Part shown: piece after piece, positions 26,429 to 36,210 of the stretch
Layout: the number at the start of each line of letters is the position of its first letter
How positions within the stretch are numbered: position 1 is the stretch's first letter
Assembly: GCA_016787485.1 (NCBI GenBank)
Contig: JAEUUL010000038.1
Span: 62,001-126,000, forward strand
Direction of reading: 5' to 3'
From: Bacteroidota bacterium
Lineage (GTDB): Bacteria > Bacteroidota > Bacteroidia > NS11-12g > UBA955
DNA: 64,000 nucleotides
Made by a program: the position numbers and the translations under genes
Notes under the pieces: model-generated
Told to the model about the DNA's origin: nothing
The model's database searches: none
The model's input: only the letters and a program-made list of their open reading frames with translations

Positions 26429-28105
26429 TTACTGATTCAATTTGGCCATCAGATCCAAACCATGCTGCCGTGAAGTTTCTTTAGCAATTTCATAACCGGC
26501 ATCGGCATGGCGGATCACACCCATTCCGGGGTCATTGTACAGCACACGTTTCAGCCGGCGGTCGGCATCTTCAGTCCCGTCTGCCACAATGACCATGCCG
26601 GAGTGGATGCTATAGCCCATACCCACACCACCTCCATGGTGCAGGCTTACCCAACTTGCGCCTCCTGCAGTATTCACCAGTGCATTCAGGATGGGCCAGT
26701 CGGCAACTGCATCACTTCCATCCAGCATGGCTTCTGTTTCACGGTTTGGCGAGGCAACAGAGCCTGTATCCAGGTGGTCACGTCCAATGACGATGGGTGC
26801 TTTAACCTTCCCGGTGCGCACCAGTTCATTAAACAGCAATCCGGCCTTTTCTCTCTCGCCCTGACCCAACCAGCAAATGCGGGCAGGTAATCCCTGAAAG
26901 GCAATTTTATCCTGTGCCATAGCGATCCAACGGTGCAGGCTTTCGTTTTCCGGAAACAGTTTTAAAATTTCACGGTCTGTGGTATAAATATCTTCCGGAT
27001 CGCCGCTGAGTGCCACCCAGCGGAAAGGGCCTTTACCCTGGCAAAACAAGGGGCGTATAAAGGCAGGCACAAAACCGGGAAAATCAAAAGCATTGGTCAG
27101 TCCTTTTTCAAATGCACGGCCACGCAGATTGTTCCCGTAATCAAAGGTGACAGATCCGCGGTTTTGTAACTCCAGCATGAGTTTTACATGATGAACCATG
27201 GTGGAATAACTCAATTCCACATACTTATCCGGATTATCCCTGCGGAGGCGGTCTGCTGCTTCCACATCCATTCCTTCGGGATAATAACCTATCAGCGGGT
27301 CATGCGCACTGGTCTGGTCCGTAAGTGTTTCCGGTGTGATACCGCGCTGCACCATCCGTTCCAACAAATCCACTGCGTTGCACAGAACACCGATGGAAAC
27401 TGCATCACCCCGTTCTTTGGCTGTGAGTGCCATATCAATTCCCTGATCCACAGTTCTGGCCATCATATCCAGATAGCGGGTTTCAAGCCTTTTGCGTATG
27501 CGCCATTCCTCTACCTCGGCAATAAGGGCTACCCCCCCGTTCATGGTGATGGCCAAAGGCTGTGCACCACCCATGCCGCCCAATCCGGCTGTGACATTCA
27601 GGGTGCCTTTCAGGCTGCCGCCAAAATGCTGACGGGCACATTCGGCATAAGTCTCATAGGTGCCCTGCACAATGCCTTGTGAACCGATGTAAATCCAGCT
27701 TCCGGCGGTCATTTGTCCATACATCATCAGACCTTTGGCTTCCAATTCACGGAAATGGTCCCAGTTGGCCCAGTTCGGTACCAGTTGGCTGTTGCTTATG
27801 AGTACCCGCGGAGCATCTTTATGGGTAGGCAGGATAGCGACCGGTTTGCCACTTTGCACGATCAGGGTCTGGTCTTCCTCCAGTTGTGTCAATGCTTTGA
27901 GAATATTGTCAAAGGCCGGCCAGTTTCTGGCCGCTTTGCCGAGTCCTCCATACACAATCAGGTCTTCGGGGCGTTCTGCCACCTCCGGATCCAGATTGTT
28001 CTGTATCATGCGGTAGGCCGCTTCCTGCACCCAACCCTTGCAGGTCAATTGGGTTCCTGTGGGTGCTGTTACTATGCGTTTTCCGGTTTCCACTGCTTCA
28101 CTCAT
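26429..28105 (-). CDS. hutU: Urocanate hydratase
   Basis: Second enzyme of histidine breakdown, converting urocanate to imidazolone propionate with tightly bound NAD. The 558-residue length is normal for the family. Motifs seen include [35 protein letters not shown] (written here in parts of one conserved block), [29 protein letters not shown] and the active-site region [17 protein letters not shown] near the C-terminus. The start at MSEAVETG fits the family better than an ATG 20 codons earlier. The other hut genes are not in the window, so hutU stands alone here, converging on the upstream secreted-protein gene with 9 bases between stops. Confidence 0.97.
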   Translation of the reverse strand: MSEAVETGKRIVTAPTGTQLTCKGWVQEAAYRMIQNNLDPEVAERPEDLIVYGGLGKAARNWPAFDNILKALTQLEEDQTLIVQSGKPVAILPTHKDAPRVLISNSQLVPNWANWDHFRELEAKGLMMYGQMTAGSWIYIGSQGIVQGTYETYAECARQHFGGSLKGTLNVTAGLGGMGGAQPLAITMNGGVALIAEVEEWRIRKRLETRYLDMMARTVDQGIDMALTAKERGDAVSIGVLCNAVDLLERMVQRGITPETLTDQTSAHDPLIGYYPEGMDVEAADRLRRDNPDKYVELSYSTMVHHVKLMLELQNRGSVTFDYGNNLRGRAFEKGLTNAFDFPGFVPAFIRPLFCQGKGPFRWVALSGDPEDIYTTDREILKLFPENESLHRWIAMAQDKIAFQGLPARICWLGQGEREKAGLLFNELVRTGKVKAPIVIGRDHLDTGSVASPNRETEAMLDGSDAVADWPILNALVNTAGGASWVSLHHGGGVGMGYSIHSGMVIVADGTEDADRRLKRVLYNDPGMGVIRHADAGYEIAKETSRQHGLDLMAKLNQ

Positions 28106-28116
28106 TTTTGATTCTG

Positions 28117-28124
28117 CAAAGGTA
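28117..28124 (-). promoter_or_regulatory. Promoter -7 element of hutU
   Basis: On the minus strand TACCTTTG matches TAnnTTTG exactly, 11 bases before the hutU ATG. No TTG lies 17-23 bases upstream. If used, the mRNA would have a very short leader. Confidence 0.45.
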
Positions 28125-28178
28125 ATACAATGCCCGGTGGACTTGCGGAGAATGGCATCAATCATTTATCATTGCACC

Positions 28179-28607
28179 ATGCACTCCGGTTTTTATTCCA
28201 TTTTCTTTGTAACAGCCATATTCCTTTGTGGATGCAGCCATAAAGAAGACAAAACCCTTTACGGCAGTTGGGAACCATTGAAGGAATGGAACACAGAAAC
28301 AGCAAAATGGGATACTGCGGAATTCAACTTCTTCATCACCGTATCCGGTTCCTGTGAAAACATATCCGTTGAAAAAAACCTGTATGGGGATCTGGCCGCA
28401 CCCGTGGTGAATTTTCCCAATCCACGCTGCTTTGGCAACCGCATGGAACTCAGTTTCGACGACACCACGTACGGCAGCGGAGATTCACGCGAGAAATACT
28501 ATTTTAAACTGAGTCCGGGCCGGGATTCTCTGATAGGAACCCGCACCATTGTCATTGACGATGGCAAGAAACCGTCGGTAAAAAAACTCATATTCCGGCG
28601 CATCTGA
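28179..28607 (+). CDS. Small lipoprotein, function unknown
   Basis: A 142-residue predicted lipoprotein. The start codon was chosen so that the signal peptide (FYSIFFVTAIFLCGC, lipidated Cys19) is at the N-terminus; longer reading frames run into hutU. The mature part has YGSWEPLKEWN and an alternating strand pattern like small lipocalin-type domains found in Bacteroidota lipoproteins, but I cannot name the family. It is divergent from hutU with 73 bases between start codons. Confidence 0.65.
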   Translation: MHSGFYSIFFVTAIFLCGCSHKEDKTLYGSWEPLKEWNTETAKWDTAEFNFFITVSGSCENISVEKNLYGDLAAPVVNFPNPRCFGNRMELSFDDTTYGSGDSREKYYFKLSPGRDSLIGTRTIVIDDGKKPSVKKLIFRRI

Positions 28608-28617
28608 CTGCTCAGAC

Positions 28618-30747
28618 TCAGGAATCAAACTTCATGGTGAGGCTGATTCGCTTTCGGCCGGCATCCACATCCATAACCCGTACCGTTACATGCTGACCCA
28701 GACTTACCACTTCCAAAGGATGCTTCACAAATTTGCGGCTGAGTTGTGAAACATGCACCAGGCCGTCCTGTTTCACACCAATGTCCACAAATGCGCCAAA
28801 GTCTGTGATGTTGGTAATAACCCCCTTTAGTTCAAGCCCCGGTTCCAGGTCGCTGATTTTACGCACGGAATCGCTGAATCCCACTTCCAGCAAATCCCCT
28901 CTGGGGTCCAGTCCGGGCTTTTTCAACTCATGAACAATATCCTTCAATGTGGGGAGTCCTACGCCCTCTGACTCAGATATGTACTGATCGAGTGGAATTT
29001 TATCCGCTTTCTCCGGATCTCTCAACAGTTCCTCCAGAGGCATTTTCATATCTGCCGCCATTTTTTGAACCAAGGGGTAGCGTTCCGGATGCACAGCGCT
29101 GTTGTCCAAAGGATTCCCGGCATTCCGGATTCGCAAAAAACCGGCACATTGCTCAAAGGCTTTGTCTCCCAGTCTTGGCACATCAGCCAATTGCCGGCGG
29201 CTGCGGAATGGACCATGGACTTGCCGGTATTCCACGATGTTCTTCGCCAGCACCGGGCCCAGACCACTCACCCTTTCCAGCAACCATGCACTGGCCGTAT
29301 TCAGATTTACCCCCACTGCGTTCACCGCCGATTCCACCACTTCATTCAATCTCTTCTTCAATTGCACTTGTGATACATCGTGCTGATACTGGCCCACACC
29401 AATGCTTTTGGGGTCAATCTTCACCAACTCTGCCAGCGGATCCATCAGCCTGCGGCCTATACTCACGGCACCTCTCACGGTAACGTCTTTATCGGGAAAT
29501 TCCTGACGGGCTACCTCAGAAGCGCTATACACGGAGGCCCCTGCCTCATTCACCATATATACCGGCAGGTCAAGACCGGAGACAGACTTACAGAAAGTTT
29601 CTGTTTCGCGCCCGGCCGTGCCATTTCCTATTGCAATGGCAGCAGGCTTGTATTTTTCCACCCATTGCCGCAGAAGATTGGCTGCAGCCGTGGTTTGCCT
29701 CTGGGGTTCGTGCGGAAAAATGGTTTCATGTGCCAGTAAATTGCCATTGGCATCAAGGGCCACCAGTTTGCAACCGGTTCTGAAACCCGGGTCTAAGGCC
29801 AGCAGGGCTTTTTCTCCCAGCGGTGGTGCCAGCAACAATTGCTTTACGTTGGCCGCAAACACTGCTATGGCTTCCTCCTCTGCCCTTTTGCGCACCACGT
29901 CAAACAATTCAGATTCCAGTGAGGGATGCAGCAGGCGATCCCATGCGTCTGTCATGGCAAGTTGTATCTGATCCTGGGTATCTCCATACCCCCGCAGGCA
30001 GTGCCGCTTCAACAACTGTTTTACGGTATACCCATCACATTCAGCCTGCATTTTCAGCCAACCCTCATTCTCGCCGCGGCAGATGGCGAGAAACCGGTGG
30101 GATGGACACGCCATTAGTTTCTCACGATGATCGAAGTAATCGCGGTATTTCTGGGCTTCGGGCACAGTGGCTTTGCCGCGGGTAACCCGGCAATGCAATA
30201 CAGCGCTATCCTCCATCATCCTGCGGCATTTTGCCCGCAGGGCAGCATCTTCACTGATCCACTCGGCCACTATATCCCGTGCATTTTCCAGTGCTTTTGC
30301 CTTCCCTACGGCAGGGTCTGGCACCATTTGTTCCCATTTGTGCAACCAGGCATCTCCCTTTTGGGCAAACATGGCTTGCGCCAGTGACTCATACCCTGCT
30401 TCCCTCGCCACATCAGCACGGGTTCTTCTGCGGGGTTTAAAAGGCAGGTACAAATCTTCCAACTGCTGCAATTCAACAGCTTGTTGCAAAGCCTGTTTGA
30501 GTTCGGGAGTCAGTTTGCCCTGCTCCTGTATCTGCGTCAGTATATAGGTTCTGCGTTTTTCCAGTTCCTGCAGATCTGCGTACAAATCCACCACATTGCG
30601 CAGTTCCACCTCATCCATATTGCCGGTTTTTTCCTTGCGGTATCGCGCAATAAACGGAATGGTGGCTCCCTGGTCCGTGAGGCGCAGCACCTGCTGCACC
30701 TGCCATTCTTTCATCTTTAAGGTATCGGCAATTCGTCTGGCAAACAT
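28618..30747 (-). CDS. tex: Tex-family RNA-binding transcription accessory protein
   Basis: A 709-residue cytoplasmic protein. It contains the N-terminal Tex helical region (QGATIPFIARYRKEKTGNMDEVELR), a YqgF/RuvC-like domain (LLALDPGFRTGCKLVALD), a helix-hairpin-helix part (VGVNLNTASAWLLERVSGLGPVLAKNIVEYR, split over two motifs) and a C-terminal S1 RNA-binding domain (ITDFGAFVDIGVKQDGLVHVSQLS). Tex proteins bind RNA and affect transcription and are highly conserved. The start at MFARRIAD is preferred over an ATG 21 codons upstream. It is divergent from the GyrI-like gene. Confidence 0.93.
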   Translation of the reverse strand: MFARRIADTLKMKEWQVQQVLRLTDQGATIPFIARYRKEKTGNMDEVELRNVVDLYADLQELEKRRTYILTQIQEQGKLTPELKQALQQAVELQQLEDLYLPFKPRRRTRADVAREAGYESLAQAMFAQKGDAWLHKWEQMVPDPAVGKAKALENARDIVAEWISEDAALRAKCRRMMEDSAVLHCRVTRGKATVPEAQKYRDYFDHREKLMACPSHRFLAICRGENEGWLKMQAECDGYTVKQLLKRHCLRGYGDTQDQIQLAMTDAWDRLLHPSLESELFDVVRKRAEEEAIAVFAANVKQLLLAPPLGEKALLALDPGFRTGCKLVALDANGNLLAHETIFPHEPQRQTTAAANLLRQWVEKYKPAAIAIGNGTAGRETETFCKSVSGLDLPVYMVNEAGASVYSASEVARQEFPDKDVTVRGAVSIGRRLMDPLAELVKIDPKSIGVGQYQHDVSQVQLKKRLNEVVESAVNAVGVNLNTASAWLLERVSGLGPVLAKNIVEYRQVHGPFRSRRQLADVPRLGDKAFEQCAGFLRIRNAGNPLDNSAVHPERYPLVQKMAADMKMPLEELLRDPEKADKIPLDQYISESEGVGLPTLKDIVHELKKPGLDPRGDLLEVGFSDSVRKISDLEPGLELKGVITNITDFGAFVDIGVKQDGLVHVSQLSRKFVKHPLEVVSLGQHVTVRVMDVDAGRKRISLTMKFDS

Positions 30748-30827
30748 GCAGCCTCGAAAATACCGGACTACCACAGCTTCCTGAAAATCAGTTTTACCAA
30801 AACTATCCACGGCATACCTTTGCCGGA

Positions 30828-31316
30828 ATGGCTGCTCCTTCCTTTCAGCTTCTGACTTCCCCCCAAAGATGGATAGCAGGTATTCCCGCCAATTTTGAAA
30901 ATGTAATGCAGGCCGATACCCGCCATTGGCAACAGTTTATGCCACGGTTGCGCGGGATAAAAAACCGGCTGGGCGGGCATCTGGTCTCAGCCAGTGTATA
31001 TCAGCCATCAGAAAACGGCCTTTTCAACCCGTTTGCCCCTGTACAAAAATGGGCTGGCGTTGAAGTGGAAACCGGGGAGGCGCTGCCTGAAGGCATGCAC
31101 ACGCTTCTGATTCCGGCAGGAGAGTATGCTGTATTCAGATACCAAGGGTTGCCATCGGGTGCTTCTTCTTTTTTCAAGGCTGTATTCTCAGAAAGCCTTC
31201 CCCAGGCCGGGCTACTTATCGATAGCCGACCCCATTTCGAATTGTTACCCCCCGGCTACAGTGCCACCGATCCCAACGCAGAGGAAGAAGTGTGGGTGCC
31301 GGTGATGAGGATGTGA
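30828..31316 (+). CDS. GyrI-like / AraC effector-binding domain protein
   Basis: A 162-residue protein that looks like a stand-alone GyrI-like (SRPBCC-neighbouring, effector-binding) domain: an N-terminal half with RWIAGIP and an internal repeat of the same layout with GEYAVFRYQG and a C-terminal EVWVPV. Such domains bind small hydrophobic ligands and are often fused to MerR or AraC regulators; no DNA-binding part is present here. Its stop codon overlaps the predicted 3' end of the tracrRNA on the other strand by about one base. Confidence 0.7.
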   Translation: MAAPSFQLLTSPQRWIAGIPANFENVMQADTRHWQQFMPRLRGIKNRLGGHLVSASVYQPSENGLFNPFAPVQKWAGVEVETGEALPEGMHTLLIPAGEYAVFRYQGLPSGASSFFKAVFSESLPQAGLLIDSRPHFELLPPGYSATDPNAEEEVWVPVMRM

Positions 31317-31405
31317 AAAAGTGCCTTAAACACAGCGACCCCACTTGCGTGAGGCCCCTGGAGTAGTTTTCACAACGGAATAATCCTTATTGTGAATTGC
31401 TTCAC
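31316..31405 (-). ncRNA. tracrRNA of the type II-C CRISPR system
   Basis: About 90 bases on the minus strand, directly upstream of and divergent from cas9. The 5' end is the anti-repeat: 31390-31402 contains TTGTGAATTGCTT on the plus strand, identical to 13 bases of the repeat in crRNA sense, and pairing continues past a one-base bulge. After it comes AAGGATTATTCCGTTGTGAA, a stretch characteristic of Bacteroidota II-C tracrRNAs, then a stem CCTCAC/GTGGGG closed by a GCAA tetraloop (31339-31354), and a T run at 31316-31320. The last hairpin before the T run is weak (GTG/CAC). The anti-repeat fixes the sense of the array: crRNAs come from the minus strand. Confidence 0.9.
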
Positions 31406-31408
31406 TTG

Positions 31409-31439
31409 CAAAATTAGAAACTATTTACCAATTTGCAAA
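31409..31439 (-). promoter_or_regulatory. Promoter of tracrRNA
   Basis: On the minus strand TTTG (31436-31439) is followed after exactly 19 bases by TAATTTTG (31409-31416), a full match to the Bacteroidota promoter. Transcription from about 31405 would start precisely at the anti-repeat, so the primary transcript needs no 5' trimming. The -33 element sits in the cas9 leader, 6 bases from the cas9 ATG, so the divergent cas9 and tracrRNA promoters must overlap or interlock. Confidence 0.8.
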
Positions 31440-31444
31440 TAATT

Positions 31445-34400
31445 ATGAAATCAAAATTAATTGTAGGTTTAGATATTGGAGTCAATTCCGTAGGATTTGC
31501 AATTATTAAAGAACCTGAAAGTGGTGAACCTCAGATTCTAAAAATGGGTGTTCGCATTGTAAATGAAGATCCCAACTTTCATTTGAAATTTTATCAGGGC
31601 AATTCCGCCAGCCGCAATGCTGACAGAAGAACCAACCGCGGAATCAGGCGCGGAACAGACAGATATCAATTGCGCAGAACCCTATTAACCGAAATATTGC
31701 AACAATACAACATGATGCCAGATGAAGACCTGATGCTTAAAGTATCAGCGTTGGAATTATATGGATTACGGGCTAAAGCAGCGGTTGAAATGGTTACATT
31801 GCCAGAATTGGGTAGGATATTTTTTCACCTGAATCAGAAACGGGGATATAGCAGCATGCGCAAAGGATATAATCCTGAGGAATCAGATTCTGAATATCTG
31901 GCCAGGATTCAGGAACTGCATGAGGAAGTAGAATTTCAAACGATTGGCCAATATTGCTATAAGAAACTCCAGAAGAACCCGCTATATCGTCTTAGGGAAA
32001 GCACATTTCTACGAACTGACTACCAACGGGAATTTGATGCGATATGGAATGAGCAAAAAAAGCATTATCCATCTTTACTTACTGGTGGACCCGAAGAAAA
32101 AGATAACCGGGGTACTTTATACCGTGCAATACGAAACGAAATCATTTATTACCAAAGACCTCTGAAAAGTGCAAAGCATTTGGTTTCCAATTGCACATTT
32201 GAACCTTACAAAAAGGTCATACCCAAATCTCATCCACTGTTTCAAAGTTTCAGAATCTGGCAAGTGATAAATAACCTGGTAGCCAAGGCATACGATGGAG
32301 AAGAAGTGCTTCCCACTGAAATTCAGAGATTGAAGTTATTTGAAGAATTACATTTAAAGCGCAAAATCTCTGCTACAGGTATATTGAAAATCATGGGGCT
32401 AAAAAATGGAGAATACACCCTGAATTATGAAGAAATTCCCGGAAATCTCACATGGATTAACTGTTATCTTGCACTGAAAGAGATTGGAGAAGAAACCTTA
32501 ATGAGGTCCTGGTTGAGTCAGGGTGTGGAATATTCCGAGCAACATCCTTTCGTCAAATACTGGCATATCACTTATAGTCTGGAAACCGAAAAAGATGTAA
32601 TTCACGCATTACAATCCCAATTGAATTTCACTGAAACGGCCGCAGTTCAAATCGCAAAAAAAATAGGATATACCAATGATTACGGTTCATTGAGTTCTAA
32701 AGCTATCCGCAGAATTTTGCCACACCTGTTAAAAGGCTTGACCTACGACAAGGCCGTTCTTGAAGCCAAATATGAACACCACAGCAATATATATAACGTA
32801 ACCAACATTAAAGACATTTTACCTCCAGTATTGCCAAACACATTGAGAAATCCGGTTGTTGAACAGATTCTCAATCAGGTTGTCAATGTAGTTAATACCA
32901 TTACTGACAGGTATGGCAAACCCGACGAGTTTCGGATTGAAATGGCAAGGGAGTTAAAAAGCAATGCAAAAAAAAGAAAGCGCGTATTTACTGAAAATAA
33001 CAACAGAAAAAAACAAGCTGATGAAATCATCCATGATTTAAAAGAACGATATGGATTCAAAAGGGTAAATATGCGTGATGTGCAAAGATGGCGGCTATGG
33101 GAAGAAACGGACCAGATGTGTTTGTATTGCACCAGGCATATCAAATTTGAGGATGTATACAAAGGCAATGCAGACATAGAACATATCATACCCAGAAGCC
33201 GCATATTCTCTGATGCGCATACCAACTTTATTCTTGCGCACACCTCCTGCAACCGGAACAAAGGCCAAATGACAGCTTATGATTATATGGCATCAAAGCC
33301 CAAAGAAGATTTTGAGGCCTATTTATCCAGTATAGCTAAGCTTTTCAAATTGAAAAAAATCAGCACACCCAAAAGGGACAATCTCTTAATGAAAGGTGAT
33401 GAAATCCCTTCAGACTTTCTAAACAGGCAGCTAAATGACACACAATACGTAGCAAGAGAAACCATTGCTATGCTCAAACAGGTTTGTAAAAATGTATATA
33501 CAACCACAGGAAGCGTGACAGATCTGCTCAAAGAAAAATGGAATTTAAAGCATGTACTTGAAGAGGTGAATATGGAGACATACCGTGAAGCGGGACTTAC
33601 CAATCCTGTGGAAGTACTACCCGGGAAAATAGTGGAGAAAATAACCAACTGGGAAAAGCGCAAAGACCACCGCCACCATGCGCTGGATGCACTCGCCATT
33701 GCCTTAACCAAACAATCCTATATTCAAAGACTGAATACGCTTTCAGCCAATTATCTCACCTATCAGAATTTAAAAGAATCTCCATACGATTTCCCTGCGC
33801 CCATCAAAGATATGCGCAAACTGGTGACCGAACACCTGAATGGGATTCTGGTCAGCTTTAAAAAACCCAATTCCAAATTGTTGACCAAAAAGACCAACAA
33901 AATCAAGCTGGCCAATGGGAAAACCGCAACACAGGAAACCTGGGTACCCAGAGGCAGTTTGCACAACGACACCATAATGGGAAGAATAAAAAGATACAAA
34001 AAGACAGACTGGAAGGAGGCGTTAGAGAATCCCGGCAATTTGGTATCGGTTGAAGTAAAAACTGCATTGCTTGAATTTGTAAAATCATCCGGTGATGCCA
34101 AAAAAGCTTTGACCACATTGAAAAAAGAAGGATTAAATGTGAATGGAGCTATCATAACTCAACCATTGATTTGGGACTATGTATTTACAAAAAGGGTAAA
34201 GTTATCTGAACAACTGACGACTGCCCAAATAACCAAAATAGCGGACACCAGAATCAAACGCCTGGTTGAGCAAAGGGTAAAAGAAGCTGGAAGTATTAAA
34301 GCCGCATTCAAAGATTATGCAAGCAATCCGATTTATTTAAATGAGAACAAACGAATCCCGATAAAAACGGTAACCGTTGAGGATAGGAGTTCACTTGTAC

Positions 34401-34847
34401 CTGTAAGAACTGGCTACGCCGTATTGGGAAACAACCACCATGCTATTATTTATAAGGATGCGACTGGTAAGTTTACTGAAAAAATTGTTTCGTTTTGGGA
34501 GGTCGTTGAAAGTGCTTTACAAAATTGGCGAACCACAGGGAAAATTTATCCGGTGATCAATACAAATCCTGACCCGGAAAAGGGTGAAGTCTATATGACT
34601 CTTCAAATCAACGACTTGTTTCTAATAGAATTACCTGAGGAACTAAAACACAGCCATGAGACAAATCAACTCACACCTTATATATATCGTTTGCAAAAAT
34701 TGAGTGCGGGTGATTATGTTTTCAGACATCAATACCAAACCAATTTAGAACTCGAACTCCCCTTTGCGATGAAAAGAATACAATCATTGTCGAAATTTAC
34801 CACGATTCAAAAGGTGCAAATCAATGCTTTGGGTGAAATTATAAGAA

Positions 34848-34855
<8 letters not shown>
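31445..34855 (+). CDS. cas9: CRISPR-associated endonuclease Cas9, type II-C
   Basis: The RNA-guided effector nuclease, 1136 residues, compact as in many II-C systems. RuvC-I is LIVGLDIGVNSVG with Asp10; an Arg-rich bridge helix follows (ASRNADRRTNRGIRRGTDRY); RuvC-II is RIEMARELK with Glu499; the HNH domain has a zinc-like CLYC, catalytic Asp577 and His580 in DIEHIIPRSR, and Asn603 in CNRNKG; RuvC-III is HHALDA with His745 and Asp748. All nuclease residues are intact. The rest should be the wedge and PAM-interacting domain. I use the ATG at MKSKLIVGLD rather than a TTG four codons earlier, which falls in the tracrRNA promoter. Lines I counted are near 28-48 percent G+C, lower than the neighbours, suggesting transfer. 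cas1 follows with an 8-base overlap. Confidence 0.98.
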
Positions 34856-36100
<1,245 letters not shown>

Positions 36101-36210
36101 CAGAATGCAAAAAAAGGAAGTTTCACTGCAAACTGGCCGTCACATTCCACACAATCTCAATCCTAAAACAAAGGATAAAGCCCGCCCATGGCGAACTTTA
36201 TCCTTTTACG
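36101..36210 (+). other. cas2-array interval (leader-like region)
   Basis: One hundred and ten bases between the cas2 stop and the first repeat. No promoter consensus is seen in the plus direction. In the usual II-C layout the cas2-proximal end is where new spacers enter, and the damaged repeat at the far end (38717-38752) supports this. The last 41 bases hold the hairpin described separately. Confidence 0.6.
36170..36206. terminator. Two-way terminator hairpin between cas2 and the CRISPR array
   Basis: A perfect 11-base stem, AAAGGATAAAG / CTTTATCCTTT, with an inner CGCC/GGCG stem around CAT. It is followed by TTTT on the plus strand and by CCTTTGTTTTAG on the minus strand, so it could stop transcripts arriving from either side: the cas operon and the minus-strand crRNA transcripts. 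Confidence 0.7.

Noticed and set aside
31433-31444. TTG start giving a Cas9 longer by four residues
   Set aside because: The ATG at 31445 gives the usual MxxxLIVGLDIG N-terminus, and the TTG lies inside the tracrRNA promoter.
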